Translations under genes and position numbers: made by a program
Shown here: in pieces, positions 33,573-45,449 of the stretch
How positions within the stretch are numbered: the first letter of the stretch is position 1
How the letters are laid out: every line of letters starts with the position of its first letter
Assembly: GCF_040183065.1 (NCBI RefSeq)
Contig: NC_091120.1
Coordinates: 71,202,708 to 71,266,707, forward strand
DNA length: 64,000 nt
From: Periplaneta americana
Taxonomy: Eukaryota > Arthropoda > Insecta > Blattodea > Blattidae
Direction of reading: 5' to 3'
Notes under the pieces: model-generated
Told to the model about the DNA's origin: nothing
Seen by the model: only the letters and a program-made list of their open reading frames with translations
The model's database searches: none

Positions 33573-34902
33573 CGAAGCGCATCCAGAAAGTAAGTGTCCC
33601 TATTAAAAAAAAAAAGAACACACACTTTCAGGAAAACATTTATTGGCAACAGGTACAGAAATGTTTCAGCTATTTTTCAACATAGCCACCATCAGAATTG
33701 AGACACTTGTCGTATCGTGGGATCAACTTTTGTATCCCTCTGTCGTAGAACTCTGCCGCCTGTGAATGGAACCAGCGTGTGACAGACGTCTTCAGCTCTT
33801 CGTCGTTGCCAAAACGCTCACCGGAGGACAGGAAATTCTTGAAGTGCAAGAAAACGTGAAAATCGCTGGGAGCAAGATCAGGACTGTAGGGTGGATGATC
33901 AAAAAACTCCCAGCCAAATTCCGTCAAAACAGCTGCTGTGCGCCGAGCCGTATGTGGATTAGCATTGTCATGGAGGAGCACAACACCTGCAGTAAGCATT
34001 CCTCGCCTCTTGTTTTGAATGGCACGTCGCAATTTTCGCAGTGTTTCACAGTAACGGTCAGCGTTCACTGTTTCACTTCTTGGAAGGAAGTCAATGAGCA
34101 GAATGCCCTTCCTGTCCCAGAACACCGTGCACATCACTTTCCGTACCGACAGCGTCTGTTTGAATTTCGTCCTGACCGGAGATCCACTATGCCGCCAATG
34201 CATTGACTGCTGCTTGGTTTCCGGGATGAAGTGCGAAATCCAAGTCTCATTGCCCGTGACGATCCTGTCGAGGAACTCGTCACCGTCATCGTGATACCGT
34301 TCAGAAATGTCAGTGCTGCTCCTGAACGTTGCATTTTGTGTTCGGGTGTCAGGTTTTTCGGCACCCACCTGGCACACACCTTTTTGAACAGCAGGTGCTT
34401 AGTGACAATCTCATGCAACAAGGATCGCGATATTTGCGGAAAATGGCTGCTCAGCTCCGTAATCGTGAAGCGACGGTTCTCCATGATGCACTGCCGCTCC
34501 AGCTCAACATGATCATCATTGATGAGGGACGGTCGCCCACTGCGCTCTTCATCATGGACACTTTGACGACCTTCGGAAAACTGCCTACACCAGCGACGCA
34601 CCATCTGCTTACTCATGATGTTCGGCCCAGAGACCTGACAGAACTGCCGATGAATTTCAATTGGCGCAATGCTTTGTGCATTAAAGAACTTTATCACCGA
34701 CCGAACCTCGCAAGCGGCGGGAGAAGGAATAAGAGCTTCCATTTCGGACCACTGCTGCCACGCTACTGGCACCAGGCGGGACCTGTCCGGCTGGCATATG
34801 ATTGATACGTCATAAATCTGTTACGCATGCGCAATTGACAGGGCTAATTACGTTTACTTTCAAGGGGAAAAATTTGGAAACTTACTTTCTGGATGCGCCT
34901 AG
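33573..34902 (-). mobile_element. mariner transposon (1330 bp)
   Basis: Terminal inverted repeats GCGCATCCAGAAAGTAAGT lie at both ends inside TA dinucleotides (33571-33572 and 34903-34904). Overall length is the usual mariner size. The minus strand encodes a transposase across nearly the whole interior, see the separate entry. An A-rich tract (33605-33616) lies beyond the 3' end of the gene. Confidence 0.9.
33670..34772 (-). pseudogene. mariner transposase, frameshifted
   Basis: Starts at 34772 (MPVAWQQWSEMEAL). The N-terminal paired helix-turn-helix is visible (VIKFFNAQSIAPIEIHRQF, VRRWCRQFSEGR, DEERSGRPS), then WVPKNLTPEHKMQRSGAALTF. Around 34315 the frame shifts by one base and the catalytic domain continues to a stop at 33670. 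The DD34D motif reads TGNETW, LLHDNANPH and SPDLAPSDF. The first catalytic Asp (normally TGDETW) is Asn here, so even without the frameshift the enzyme should be dead. About 345 codons in total, the family norm. Confidence 0.88.
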
Positions 34903-34926
34903 TATGTTATTTTATGGAGTCGCAGA

Positions 34927-34927
<1 letters not shown>

Positions 34928-34986
<59 letters not shown>
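34928..34986. repeat. (ATT)n microsatellite
   Basis: About 59 bp of ATT units just outside the right end of the mariner element. Confidence 0.95.
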
Positions 34987-34987
<1 letters not shown>

Positions 34988-34989
34988 TC

Positions 34990-35695
34990 AATTCTCCGGA
35001 TTCAATTTAACCGTCACCCATGAGACCTAATAATTTACACCAGTGATTTTCGCACTTTTCTTTTACCTTTATAGATGTCCGTTTATCATCTAGTTCGATT
35101 CGAAGTTAACGGGTTCAAAACCTACAGATGGCGATAAATTTAAAGATCAATAAAATTCTTAGCATGGTTTCTTGAGTAATTGTAATTTTGTAATTGTTAA
35201 AACACTGTGCATATAGATTGTGTAAATAACGTGTGTGTGCATAGAGCGAAGTTTATTTCATTAAATTAATAAGAGTGTTTTAAAGTCTGTACTGTACAAT
35301 GGATTGATGTAATATCCTTATGAACTATTATGTACTGATATACTGGCTCTTGTTAAATTAATGCAGGGAAGGTAGCTGTAATGCGAGTCCGCCACCGCGT
35401 GAGCGTTCTGCTCCAGCTTGTCTTGCGGAGCGAGAGCAGCTCTGGCCAACGAAACGGAGCCGTTCTCATGCCCTTATAGTAACTAGTATAGTGATCGTAA
35501 CTCTGATCTTGAAATTATTTCTCCTCCTGGACTTAGAAAAAAGAACAAGGTTTTCCTTAGTAGTGTTCTATTATCCATTAGAAACAAATCAAATGGTACG
35601 TCTATACATGAGATACATGGTTCGTAATAGTCATTATATACTGCAAGTCTGTACTCCGTCCGTGTATAAATCTACAACTGTAACTTCGATAATAT
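34990..35695. other. Spacer, no gene recognised
   Basis: GC-richer patch at 35380-35470 (GCGTGAGCG, GCGGAGCGAGAGC). No coding evidence. Confidence 0.4.
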
Positions 35696-35699
35696 GCTG

Positions 35700-35812
35700 A
35701 GTAAATTTCGGCGCTGGACACTAGAATTATTTCGCTGGCATTATCACCTTCATTTCACTCAAACGCTAGATAATCATCTCATTTAATAAAGCGTCGTAAA
35801 ATATCAATAAAA
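35700..35812 (+). mobile_element. SINE family B fragment without head
   Basis: Inverse match to the distal half of the 15868-16107 SINE. Read on the minus strand it gives TTTTACGACGCTTTATTAAA, TCTAGCGTTTGAGTG and AATGAAGGTGATAATG. It points opposite to the other copies here. The tRNA-like head is missing. Confidence 0.7.
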
Positions 35813-35874
35813 ATATTCATTAATGTTATTGCTTCCTAATTTATTTTAGTACATAAATTACATATCAACCGTCC

Positions 35875-36100
35875 GAACGAGGCCTGTTGGTTAAAAAATT
35901 ACATGAACTTGGCTATTTACAATTTTTGTGCGTCCCTCCAGAACAGGCATGTCAATTGATGCCCACAGGAGCAAGCGCACGCTTTAGAGCTCAGGAGAGT
36001 CTGAGCGCTTTACAGCGGAAAGGAAAGAGACAGACGAATGAGGTGGTATATGCCGCTTGGTCGAGCTATATTCAGGGATGGCCAGCACTGATTCAATAGA
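35875..36100 (+). other. Unrecognised GC-richer segment
   Basis: Open for 70 codons (35887-36099; PPEQACQLMPTGASARFRAQ, then ESLSALQRKGKRQ and AAWSSYIQGW). Its composition is unlike the flanking AT-rich DNA, so it is either an old exon or a repeat. No splice acceptor, promoter or domain is evident. Confidence 0.3.
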
Positions 36101-37660
36101 TAACGGAAGAGAACTTATTAAAATTGTATCCATATTAATTTTTAGATTTGCCTGAGAAGTATAAGTGCATTATAAGAATATAAGTTTTAATCTTAATGCT
36201 CATTTTTCACAAGTTTGATTTTTTTTTTCAAAAGAAATATTTTCTCAACTTTTCGTATAGAAAAGTGAAATTTTCAGGTATAGACCTATTTATTTAGTAG
36301 CCTTACAGAATGTTTTCATAAATCTAATATAGCGTATATACGTATTACTGAAGATAGTGTATTGAAAATTTTGAAAATATTCGCATGGAAATTGTTTGTA
36401 AGGAAATGAATTAACAAAGCAACTACTGTTACATCATAAGCAAAAGATACGTGCCCATGTGTTGTAAAAATGTCAGCTCTATAGCTTCAGCAGATTTCGA
36501 GAAAATAATTTAATATTCTGATGATAGGAAGTTGCTCACAAATATCACCTTAAAAGCATAATGCGATAAGAGTTTTGTTATGTAATATTAGTTACACTTA
36601 AAACAGATACAGTACCTAGATAACTTTGCTTTGTACTGTAATATTGTTTTGATTAGTTTATTGATTACCTTTGTAAGACTAAAGATACTATCAATATAAA
36701 TTCCAACTTATCATGTCATACTCAATCTCTTTCTTTGGAATATCACTTTCTTTATGAATGATGTATTTCATCCACTTAATACAGTATAATATTATACTAC
36801 TATGGAATTTAAGTGAATATTCCTTCTTAACTCTCTATTATGTTATTAAGATTTAAAACACAAGTGCAATATTAAGAAATCAGTGTTAGTACTTTTGTTT
36901 TACAGACATATAGATAATATTAAACAGAAAGAAGCCATATAAAAATAACGACATAAAATTTCACGTTCCATTTGACGTTTGTGCACCTCTGTTTTCTTAA
37001 TCCAACAGGTTGCTTATACATACACACAACCCTTCCTCTTTCTATACATAGCGCTTGCTGCCCGCTCCCGCGCACGACGTCAAGGTCAGAAAAATGCGCT
37101 TGCTTTGACATCACTGCTCCAGAATGTAAATAAAAATTGATTTTTCATGCAATTCCATAAAGTCACAGTAATAAAAATTTCTGACAGTTTTCCAACATAT
37201 TTTTTGACATGTAATTACATTCATTTCATTAATATTTATGTTAATATTCATGTAATGTATTGCAGTTTTATAAATTATGTTACTTCTGAGGAACAAAACA
37301 TGTCAAACGTCTTTGAACAAGATAAACATTGAAGTGCATTCAGCACAGTCGTTTTAAAATACTCTAATGCATCAGTAACATTGCACTATTTGCGTACTTC
37401 ATCTTAAATGAAATAAAGTATAAAGACAAGAAGTAACACAGTCACACTTACAACTGAACACTGTACGAAAAAAAACGAACAACATTATACCATGAAAAAA
37501 TCCATTATTCTCTTATTACAAAGGCTAGTATCAAACCTCCATATCATTTTGAAATAATTCACACGACTTGAAAGAATAAATGAATCAACTTTCTACTTTC
37601 ACAGCATAGCACTGAGGAACGTAATTATGAGGTAAAACAAATTAATTTATAAAACAACAT
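36100..37660. other. AT-rich intergenic DNA downstream of gene 2
   Basis: Nothing coding. A short GC-rich patch at 37045-37085 (CGCTTGCTGCCCGCTCCCGC) is unexplained. Confidence 0.5.
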
Positions 37661-37674
37661 TTTAATCAAAATAA

Positions 37675-37680
37675 TTTATT
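37675..37680 (-). terminator. Poly(A) signal, gene 2
   Basis: AATAAA on the minus strand, about 133 nt after the stop codon of gene 2. Confidence 0.7.
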
Positions 37681-37753
37681 GATCTTCAAAATGAGATGTT
37701 TTAACATGTAATTCTGATAAGAAATGAATGAACAATACCTATGACAAATTTTA

Positions 37754-37774
37754 GTCACAAAGTTCAACATGAGC
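37754..37774 (-). promoter_or_regulatory. Conserved 3'UTR motif, gene 2
   Basis: GCTCATGTTGAACTTTGTGA on the minus strand, 38 nt after the stop. It matches the motif in genes 1 and 3 apart from one base and a short gap. Confidence 0.65.
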
Positions 37775-37812
37775 AGCAATGGGAAGTTACTATGACACAT
37801 ATATGCGGGTGA

Positions 37813-39097
37813 TCAATGTTTGCCGTAGCCTCCGGACGAGAAGTGGCCGATCCCTCCGTAACCTCCAAATCCATGGCCTAAACCAGCACCGCCCGCTCCA
37901 AAACCGCCACCTCCCGCTCCAAAACCTGCTCCTCCCGCTCCAAAACCGGCTCCTCCAGCGTTACCTGATGGGACTACCACAGGTACTGGAACGTTCACAG
38001 TTACGGTCTGAGGCACAGGTACAGCCACGGGTTGAGGTACAGGAACTGGAACAGCCTGAGGTACGGGTACAGTTACGGCTTGAGGTACGGGAACAGGGAC
38101 GGGTTGTGGTACAGGCACAGGGACGGGTCGTTGTACAGGAACAGCAACGGGTCTGGTTACAGTGACAGGGTAGGGATGAGGGACGGCTACAGGAACAGGT
38201 ACGGGATTCTCAACTGTGTAAGGTACTTGGACAGGTACAGGGACGGGTCTGGTGATTGGAACAGCGTAGGGCTGGGGAACTGGGACTGGAACTGTTTGAG
38301 TGATGGTGTTGACCTGTACATCACCTCCTCCAGCGCCTCCCGCACCTCCAAAGCCTCCTCCGAAACCTCCGATGCCTCCACCGAATCCTCCATGTCCATA
38401 ACCTCCGGAGCTAATGAGGCCTGAAGAACCACCGAATCCTCCGTGTCCATAACCTCCGGAGCTAATGAGGCCAGCAGAACCACCGAATCCTCCGTGTCCA
38501 TAACCTCCGGAGCTAATGAGGCCAGCAGAACCACTGAATCCTCCGTGTCCAAAACCGCTGGAAATTCCTCCGTGACCGTAACCAACGGAGCTAATAAGTC
38601 CAGCTGAAATTCCTCCGTGCCCGTAACCCCCGGAGCTAATTAAACCTCCGTGACCACTGGCACCTGACCCGAGAGTGACGGAGCTGTAGCTAGTTCCTCC
38701 ATGACCGTGGTCGATTCCGCGCTTCTGTATGTCCTTGTTGTCATTGACAGTGATGGCTTCAGCTGCCAGGGCCAGGGCCAAGAGAAAGACCTAGAACACA
38801 TGTTGATGTAACTGAATGCAGTTCAGACATCGCTTTAATGTCGGCTTTTAAACTAATGCAATAATCTTGCTTGATTTCTATTATTATTTTGTACACCAAA
38901 TATTAAAGATTCTGAAAAAAATTGTAATATCTCTGTCTGGAGATATACGGGAACTTGAAAAGTGCGATTAACAGTTTCTGCTTGTAATTTATTTCCGTGT
39001 TGCTCCTATGTGAGAGTACAGGAGCTTTGTTCTCTTTACAAAGATTATAGTGACTCGGAAATATATGGAAAAGGAAACTCACCAGGAAGATGCTCAT
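37813..39097 (-). CDS. Secreted Gly/His-rich, PVPV-repeat structural protein, gene 2
   Basis: Minus strand. Exon 1 is 39097-39083 (ATG AGC ATC TTC CTG, donor GTGAGT). Exon 2 is 38790-37813 (acceptor TTCTAG). The intron is 292 bp. About 330 aa. Signal peptide MSIFLVFLLALALAA, then a pro-region ending QKR at residue 29, then GIDHGHGG. A 17-aa block GSAGLISSGGYGHGGFG is repeated about three times at 38385-38540. The shared DVQVNTITQTVPVPVPQPYA follows, then a long PVPVPVPQ core and a Gly-Ala-rich tail ending GGYGGIGHFSSGGYGKH. Closest in layout to gene 3, with the same 5-codon first exon and promoter. Probably a cuticle-like extracellular protein, by inference from composition and signal peptide. 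Confidence 0.9.
38385..38560 (-). repeat. In-frame 51-bp tandem repeats in gene 2
   Basis: Units of 51 bp encode GSAGLISSGGYGHGGFG (17 codons). Three are nearly identical and one is more diverged. The unit length and boundaries differ from the 60-bp expansion in gene 1. Confidence 0.8.
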
Positions 39098-39116
39098 GTT
39101 GCTGCGTGATGGTGAC

Positions 39117-39149
39117 TGGTGATTCACGGAGCGAATTGTCTTATATATA
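39117..39149 (-). promoter_or_regulatory. TATA box and initiator, gene 2
   Basis: TATATATAA on the minus strand (39149-39141). The initiator CCAGT follows with its A at 39117, 32 bp downstream. The 5'UTR is about 19 nt and ends CACGCAGCAAC before the ATG. Confidence 0.85.
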
Positions 39150-39161
39150 CACCACCTAGGC

Positions 39162-39184
39162 TATGCATGAGTGATATAGAAAGC
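39162..39184 (-). promoter_or_regulatory. Conserved 23-bp upstream box, gene 2
   Basis: GCTTTCTATA then TCACTCATGCATA on the minus strand, ending 12 bp before the TATA box. It differs from the gene 1 box by one base. Confidence 0.8.
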
Positions 39185-39229
39185 GCAACATGCTGAGACG
39201 AATCTGAAGACATTCTAATAAACCATCTG

Positions 39230-40840
39230 TTGTCTAAATATTTTGACTGAGACATTCTTTAAATGAACCAGTCTCTTGTAAAATCGTGCATCTGAATAGG
39301 TATATAAAATGTGTTATGAAAGCGAAATAATATGACGAAATGTTAGAAGTAGTTCATAAATAGTATTAACAATGCATATAATTGCTTGGGTCCAGTATGC
39401 CAGTTAGAACAGATGACAAAGTAATAATAATAATCTATATCGTAATCTAAGAATGGATACACCTAGTATAGCAGTAATAATAAATCTACAGATGGAAAGC
39501 TCAGTTAGAAAATACTGGGAGAAATCTTTCTTCATTTCATACAGCCACATGGTTATTTGAAGTTTTTCTGCATTCTGAAGATGATCAGCAGTTACATAAG
39601 CAATCTGGTTTAACTATGTACATTGTAACTATAAATTACGAAAATCTATGTGAAAAATATTGGGTTCTTCTCGTAAAATTTCCTTTCTTGTGTGCCGAAA
39701 TTAAAATAATTAAATGAAAAGAAACCGATTTAATTTCAGAGATTTACTTCAGCTAATTTATGTGACACAAATTACGATCTGTTAAGTTTTATAACTTAAA
39801 GAAAATCTTCAGCGCTTCCATCGACTGTGGATATGCATTGACCTTCGCAGTCCTAACGTCTCTTATGGGATACATTAAACAATACTTTTTTTAATCCGGA
39901 CATCTCAAGAAGAATGTTTTAAATGTTCTTGAAACTAGTTGAGGATGTTTAGAAAAGACGGCAGCAATACCTAAATATGAATTCAACCAAATTAATTAAT
40001 TTACATACCAGCCACAATCGCTAAACTTATGCATGTATGGATTGTTTATAATAGTCCTATAAAAATTAAATATATTATATTGAATGGGTTAAATAAAATA
40101 TTGTTCTCTCTGATGACATAATCATATCGGTACCTTAAAATTTGTACATACTACTAAAATTGAGATATACATTGTGTTTCCTATGGGAGACGTCAGACTT
40201 CTAGATTCTAAGGTAAAAATAGTTATTTTCTATCAAATAAAATAAAACTGAATATCCAATCAGAGTTAATGTAATTAATTTATAATACATTGAGGCCCAA
40301 GTCCTCAAATGGGATACTTCAATTTTGAGTTGCTTTCAATATTTGAATATTTTTTTTCCGAATTTTGTCATCAGTACACAGATCATTTGCAACACTACAG
40401 TATATTAAAATTTCATAGATTTCTGAATCTAAATATTTTCTCTAGAACTGAGGCGGTTAAGAACTCCCAAGCAAAGTTAGAGAATTAAATTGCAATTTTA
40501 CTTTGTATGCATCATGGATAACTGTAGTTTCAAAATACAAGTTTTACTTTAATATTTGTTTATTCTTATGTTGCTTTGGAAAATAATTATTCCCAACTTC
40601 ATGGAAATAAGTCAAATTATTAAAGCATTTTTTTTAATTCACTAGTGTCGCATGAAGTAGCCTCACATTATTTCTCCAAACCCATTTCACTTTGCGGTAA
40701 AATATTCCGGGAAAAATGTAATTGGAGTGACAGATGCTTCTTGGTTTAAAATAGAATTATTAGGCTTACTTGAGAGTAAAACAAAGGAAGTTGAAAGGCT
40801 ATGATGGAACAAAAGAAATGTTATACGCACCTTCAAAATA
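39230..40840. other. AT-rich intergenic DNA upstream of gene 2
   Basis: No supported gene or element on either strand. Confidence 0.5.
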
Positions 40841-40852
40841 TTCGCAGATTAA

Positions 40853-41867
40853 GGGAAGACTCCACTGAAAATCATGAAAATGTTTCCAATTTTTTTTAGC
40901 TATTTTACTTATTCAGAATTTATATTTTCATACCCCAAATGGATTCAGCTCAATTCTGATTACAAATACTCGTATGTTTACACTTTTTAAATTAAGGCTG
41001 GAAGGGGGCGTGGAATTTAAAGAGCTATCAAAATTGTTTTTCATCGAAGAATTCTTTTTTAAAATTTCTGATTACAAATCTAGTAACTTTTTGTTGGCTC
41101 CCTGAAGTTACTAGATGAATGTAGCGGAGGAGAATATTAATTTACATAAATATTCATTTTATTTTCAAATCTATTTTTCTGTGTTCATTTTTTGTTGATT
41201 CAACACCAACTTTCTTATGCCAAATGTTAATCAATCTGGATGAAATTTTTACTGCAAATATGTATGAGGTAGCTGCATGTTTCTATGCATTTATATTGTG
41301 AGAAATGCTGCTAGTTTATTTTATTAATGTTTTTCTTAATATTTTTCTTAATGCTCCTAGTTTATTTTATTAATGTTTTTCTTAAGAAAAATATTGATAA
41401 AATAAACTAACAGCATTTCTCACAAAATAAATGCATAGAAACATGCAGCTACCTCATAAATACTTGCAGTAAAAATTTCATCCAGATTGATTAATATTTG
41501 GCATAAGAAAGTTGGTGTTGAATCAACAAAAATGAACACAGAAAAATAGATTTGAAAATAAAATGAATATTTATGTAAATTAATATTCCCCTCCGCTACA
41601 TTCATCTAGTAACTTCAGGGAGCCAACAAAAAGTTACTAGATTTGTAATCAGAAATTTTAAAAAAGAATTCTTTTATGAAAAACAATTTGGCAGCTCTTT
41701 AAATTCCACGCCCCTTTCCAGCCTTAATTAAAAAAGTGTAAACATACGAGTATTTGTAATCAGAATTGAGCTGAATCCATTTGGGGTATGAAAATATAAA
41801 TTCTGAATAAGTGAAATAGCTAAAAAAAATTTGGAAACATTTTCATGATTTTCAGTGGAGTCTTCCC
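40853..41867. mobile_element. Giant inverted repeat (foldback element), 1.0 kb
   Basis: Left arm (40853 to about 41340) and right arm (about 41390 to 41867) are inverse copies over roughly 480 bp with only scattered differences. They start GGGAAGACTCCACTGAAAAT on each side. Both ends abut TTAA (40849-40852 and 41868-41871), which may be the target duplication. The centre holds a tandem duplication of AGTTTATTTTATTAATG (41312 and 41355). No transposase. A 61-codon frame in the right arm has no support. A transcript through it would fold into a very long hairpin. Confidence 0.85.
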
Positions 41868-41879
41868 TTAAATCAACTT

Positions 41880-44050
41880 ATCAACTTCTAAGTTCCTCTT
41901 GTGTTCTTAACACCAACACCAAACAATACTACAATTCATTTATCGAAAAAATTATGAAAACCATCTCCTCATTATATTGCAGTTCACTGGAGGGTTGGGT
42001 TTTAGAGCACAAGTCTATACGTACTGCTTTCACAGTCAGGTACAAACATTGTTTTTCCAACTCCTAGAAATTCGATTTATTACAAATAATTATTTTATTC
42101 TCCATAATTCTTAACTGGCTCTTATTAATCTTACCATTTACAGAATTATCTGTAGTAATGTCACGAGAGGTCTGAGATCTATCTAGGAAATCTCAGACGT
42201 CGCGTGGCATTTATTAGGACTATTTCGTGAATAAAATAAAAATGTAAATAATATTCCTCTAAAATTCGATCACAAAATGTTAATAATTGTTTATTAACGA
42301 ATACTTAACCTATTCAGACATCGTGAAGTTGAAATATTCGTAGATGAATATCGATTACTGCAATAAAGAAATTCGATGTTATTATTCAGTAAGGCCAATT
42401 GCGAAATACAGGTTTAACAATGTTAATTACATGTACTACACTTTTCTCTTATTATTATAACATAAATAAATTTTCATTATCTGCTAAAATCATAATTTAA
42501 TTTCACAGTAACAGTGGGTACAGCTATACTCGTATACCAATGCTTATGTATTCACAGCGAGACATATTGCTACACAGTGAAGCCATCTCTGTATAGATAG
42601 TCCTCATTAAAACAAGAATTTTATTACGCCATACGGAAGGCAGTTTGATGAAAAGACCTTATTATTAGTATGCAAGGTCATTGGGTTTGATATGCGATGA
42701 TGTTGCATAAATTTGAACATGTGACTTTCTATTCGGCCTAATTGTTTCATGTCATTCACAACATACAAATTTTATAGGTTACTTATTGGTTATGTTACCT
42801 GTGGGAGCAGAACTATTGTCAGCTGTGTCTTATTTCGACCGTTACAATCTGTGCTACACGAAAGCATTTTTTATAGCTCGACAAACGCATTCTCGCTGTA
42901 GTGTGTAACGGAAATAAAGCTGCATCACAGTCTACAGTCGCGAAGCTTGGGATGATTTTTTGCATTTCTCGCGATAGTTGCTAGCCGCTTGGAGCGCAGT
43001 GTGTACTAGGAACAATAGACTGTGTCACTGGCATCGTGATCTAATACAGGCCGAAAGGCAGACCACGTGATTCGCTTAACCCGATCACGAAGGGCGGCGT
43101 TTCAACCATATAAATTACTTGGAATGCATAAAAAGTAACATATATTTCTCTAAAATGTAGTTTAATTGCATTAATAAAATTTAAAACAATGATTAGAAGA
43201 CACTTCAGACATAATTCCTTGCGAGTTAAGGTGTAATATTATTTTTGGTGTGAAAATTGCGTTGTTAATATTTGTAATAGACGTACCTGCCTTTATTTCG
43301 ATTAAATATTGCGAAATTATTGTACATTCATTTATGCACGATTCAATAATTTTCAGTTGCACCTCACGAATATTTAGATATGTTGAAAGTATAGGTTATG
43401 TTTACTGTCCCAGTTGCCCCTTTTTGTCTAATTTTAGTGGTCTCCAATGCTCTGCCATTCATATGGAAATATTATAGGTTATGTTTACTATATCTTATAC
43501 TCCTAAATTCGCAATTATAAATTATAATTAAGCATAATGTCATGTATGATACTCCGCACATTCAATTTGTCTGTATTTTAATACTACAATTGAGTATTGA
43601 ATTATTGTATTTATCTACTACCTAAGAGACGAAGTAACAATCATACGTACACTAATTTCATAGGAGTGGTATGATAAATTTTCTGTCTTTATTAAGGAAG
43701 ATAGATGTGCTATATATCAAATCACAATATGAATTATTTTTTATTAAACCTCTAAATAGCTTCCATTCTAAACTTAAAATGTTGATGCGAAAGATTATGT
43801 TAACATGTAAAATTCTCTTCACATTAAAATAACACAATTTTGTAATTATTTCTGCAACATAGGCTATTATGCAACAAGAAATAAAGGGAACTTATGGACA
43901 CATTACACTAAATAAAACTTAGCTATGATACGCAATAAAGTTATAATAATTCACCGAGCTCCATACACTGAAATAGAAAACTCGAACATATACGAGTATT
44001 ACGGCCTGATCTAGATCGAAAAGGCATCGACTGTGCCGTATTTCGCATTG
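41880..44050. other. Intergenic DNA, no gene recognised
   Basis: AT-rich. A GC-richer stretch at 42830-43110 (GTCGCGAAGCTT, GCATTTCTCGCGATAG, CCGCTTGGAGCGC) has no open frame or known repeat signature that I can name. Confidence 0.45.
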
Positions 44051-44133
44051 TTGTGAAAATTTGTGTAAACTGTGAAATGTTCGTTATCGGTTATAATAAC
44101 TGTAAATGGCTAAAATACAAGAACTTGAATAAC

Positions 44134-44218
44134 AATATGGGACAAGGAGATGTTTGTAGCACTATAAATTCTAAGAAAAAGAGGTCAGAGTTATCCTTCT
44201 TCCGAAAGATCCAGGAAG
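44134..44218 (+). pseudogene. Possible THAP-like zinc-finger exon fragment
   Basis: MGQGDVCSTINSKKKRSEL, then SFFRK in one frame and PKDPGR-like in the next, then AG and a good donor GTGAGT at 44219. SKKK..ELSFF and the following Lys-Asp-Pro resemble the middle of a THAP domain, but key Cys/His residues cannot be verified and the frame is broken. A (TA)n tract follows. Confidence 0.25.
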
Positions 44219-44230
44219 GTGAGTTTATAA

Positions 44231-44235
<5 letters not shown>

Positions 44236-44279
<44 letters not shown>
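44236..44279. repeat. (TA)n microsatellite
   Basis: About 44 bp of alternating TA. Confidence 0.95.
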
Positions 44280-44280
<1 letters not shown>

Positions 44281-44339
44281 TTTATGAAAATAATATATAA
44301 ACATTATGTATTTCGTATTTCAATAGTGGAAGGAAGGTG

Positions 44340-45440
44340 TTAATTTTTCAAAAGAACACGATATCAAAAGTACAATACATTTTATCGTCTGCAAGGGAAA
44401 GAGTCTGTGATGAGGCGATAGTAGCGATCCTGGTGGCTAGCAACTATATATGGATGCATATTTCAACTGTCTATGTTTGCATATTTAGTAAGTATTGAGC
44501 TTCGCAACTGTGTATATACTAAACTGTGGCTTGTGGCTGCATCTACACAGTTCAATATTCCAATCGTGTATGCGTGCAATCTGGGAAGAATATTGAAAGA
44601 ATCAAGTTTAAAAGGTACGTTTAATTAAGATGCATGAAGATTTTGTGTCTACATGGTGCGCTGTTTTGAACGTAACTATATTAATTAATATTAAATATCA
44701 ATCTTGCATTCATTACTTTAAAGTTGAATGAAAAATTTAATCGTATAGTTGCATCTTAATGTATTCATGATCATCAATTCACGGGGAAACAGTTGGCGAC
44801 AACGACTAAACAAAATAACGACCATGCGATAAACTAATAGCGATAAATCTAGCTGCAAAAATTATCGCAAAGTCTGACTGTGATTGGTTGGAATTCAAAA
44901 TTTCATTACACTTCATTGGTCGAAAATGGAATGACGTCATATAAACGAAATAGTCGAGATAAAAAAGTGTAAAATTTCTGTATCTATGAATAACCTATTC
45001 TTGCATTACAGCAGAAATAAAGTAAGGTGGATCTTTGAAGAAATGAAATCAGATCACAGCAGTATTAGTACAAGGACATCATTTTATTTTTACTAACATT
45101 TCTAATATTAACCTGGCTATACCTTTGTACAGCGATTAAGAACCGGAAACACCGTTTGCTACCCCCTTCCACGACAGGAGTTCGATAATACTGGCGTAAT
45201 ATACAAACAAATCACTTTACTAGATATAGGAGGGAAGAAAAGTAGTTCATCCATTTACGTAAACTAGGAAATATCGCGATTTTGAGTTCGATAATTTTTA
45301 TTAGGTTTTTGTTTAATCAAAATACAGTACAGATTAACAATGAGTGTTTTTACTCACGATCTGAGCTTTCCATGCGGACGTATTCATTATGCAGTGTATT
45401 TTATACTGTCTACATCACATTAGCGTAAACTATAGAGAAT
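44340..45440. other. Intergenic DNA, no gene recognised
   Basis: No supported coding or mobile feature. AT-rich throughout. Confidence 0.45.
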
Positions 45441-45449
45441 GAAGTTAAA

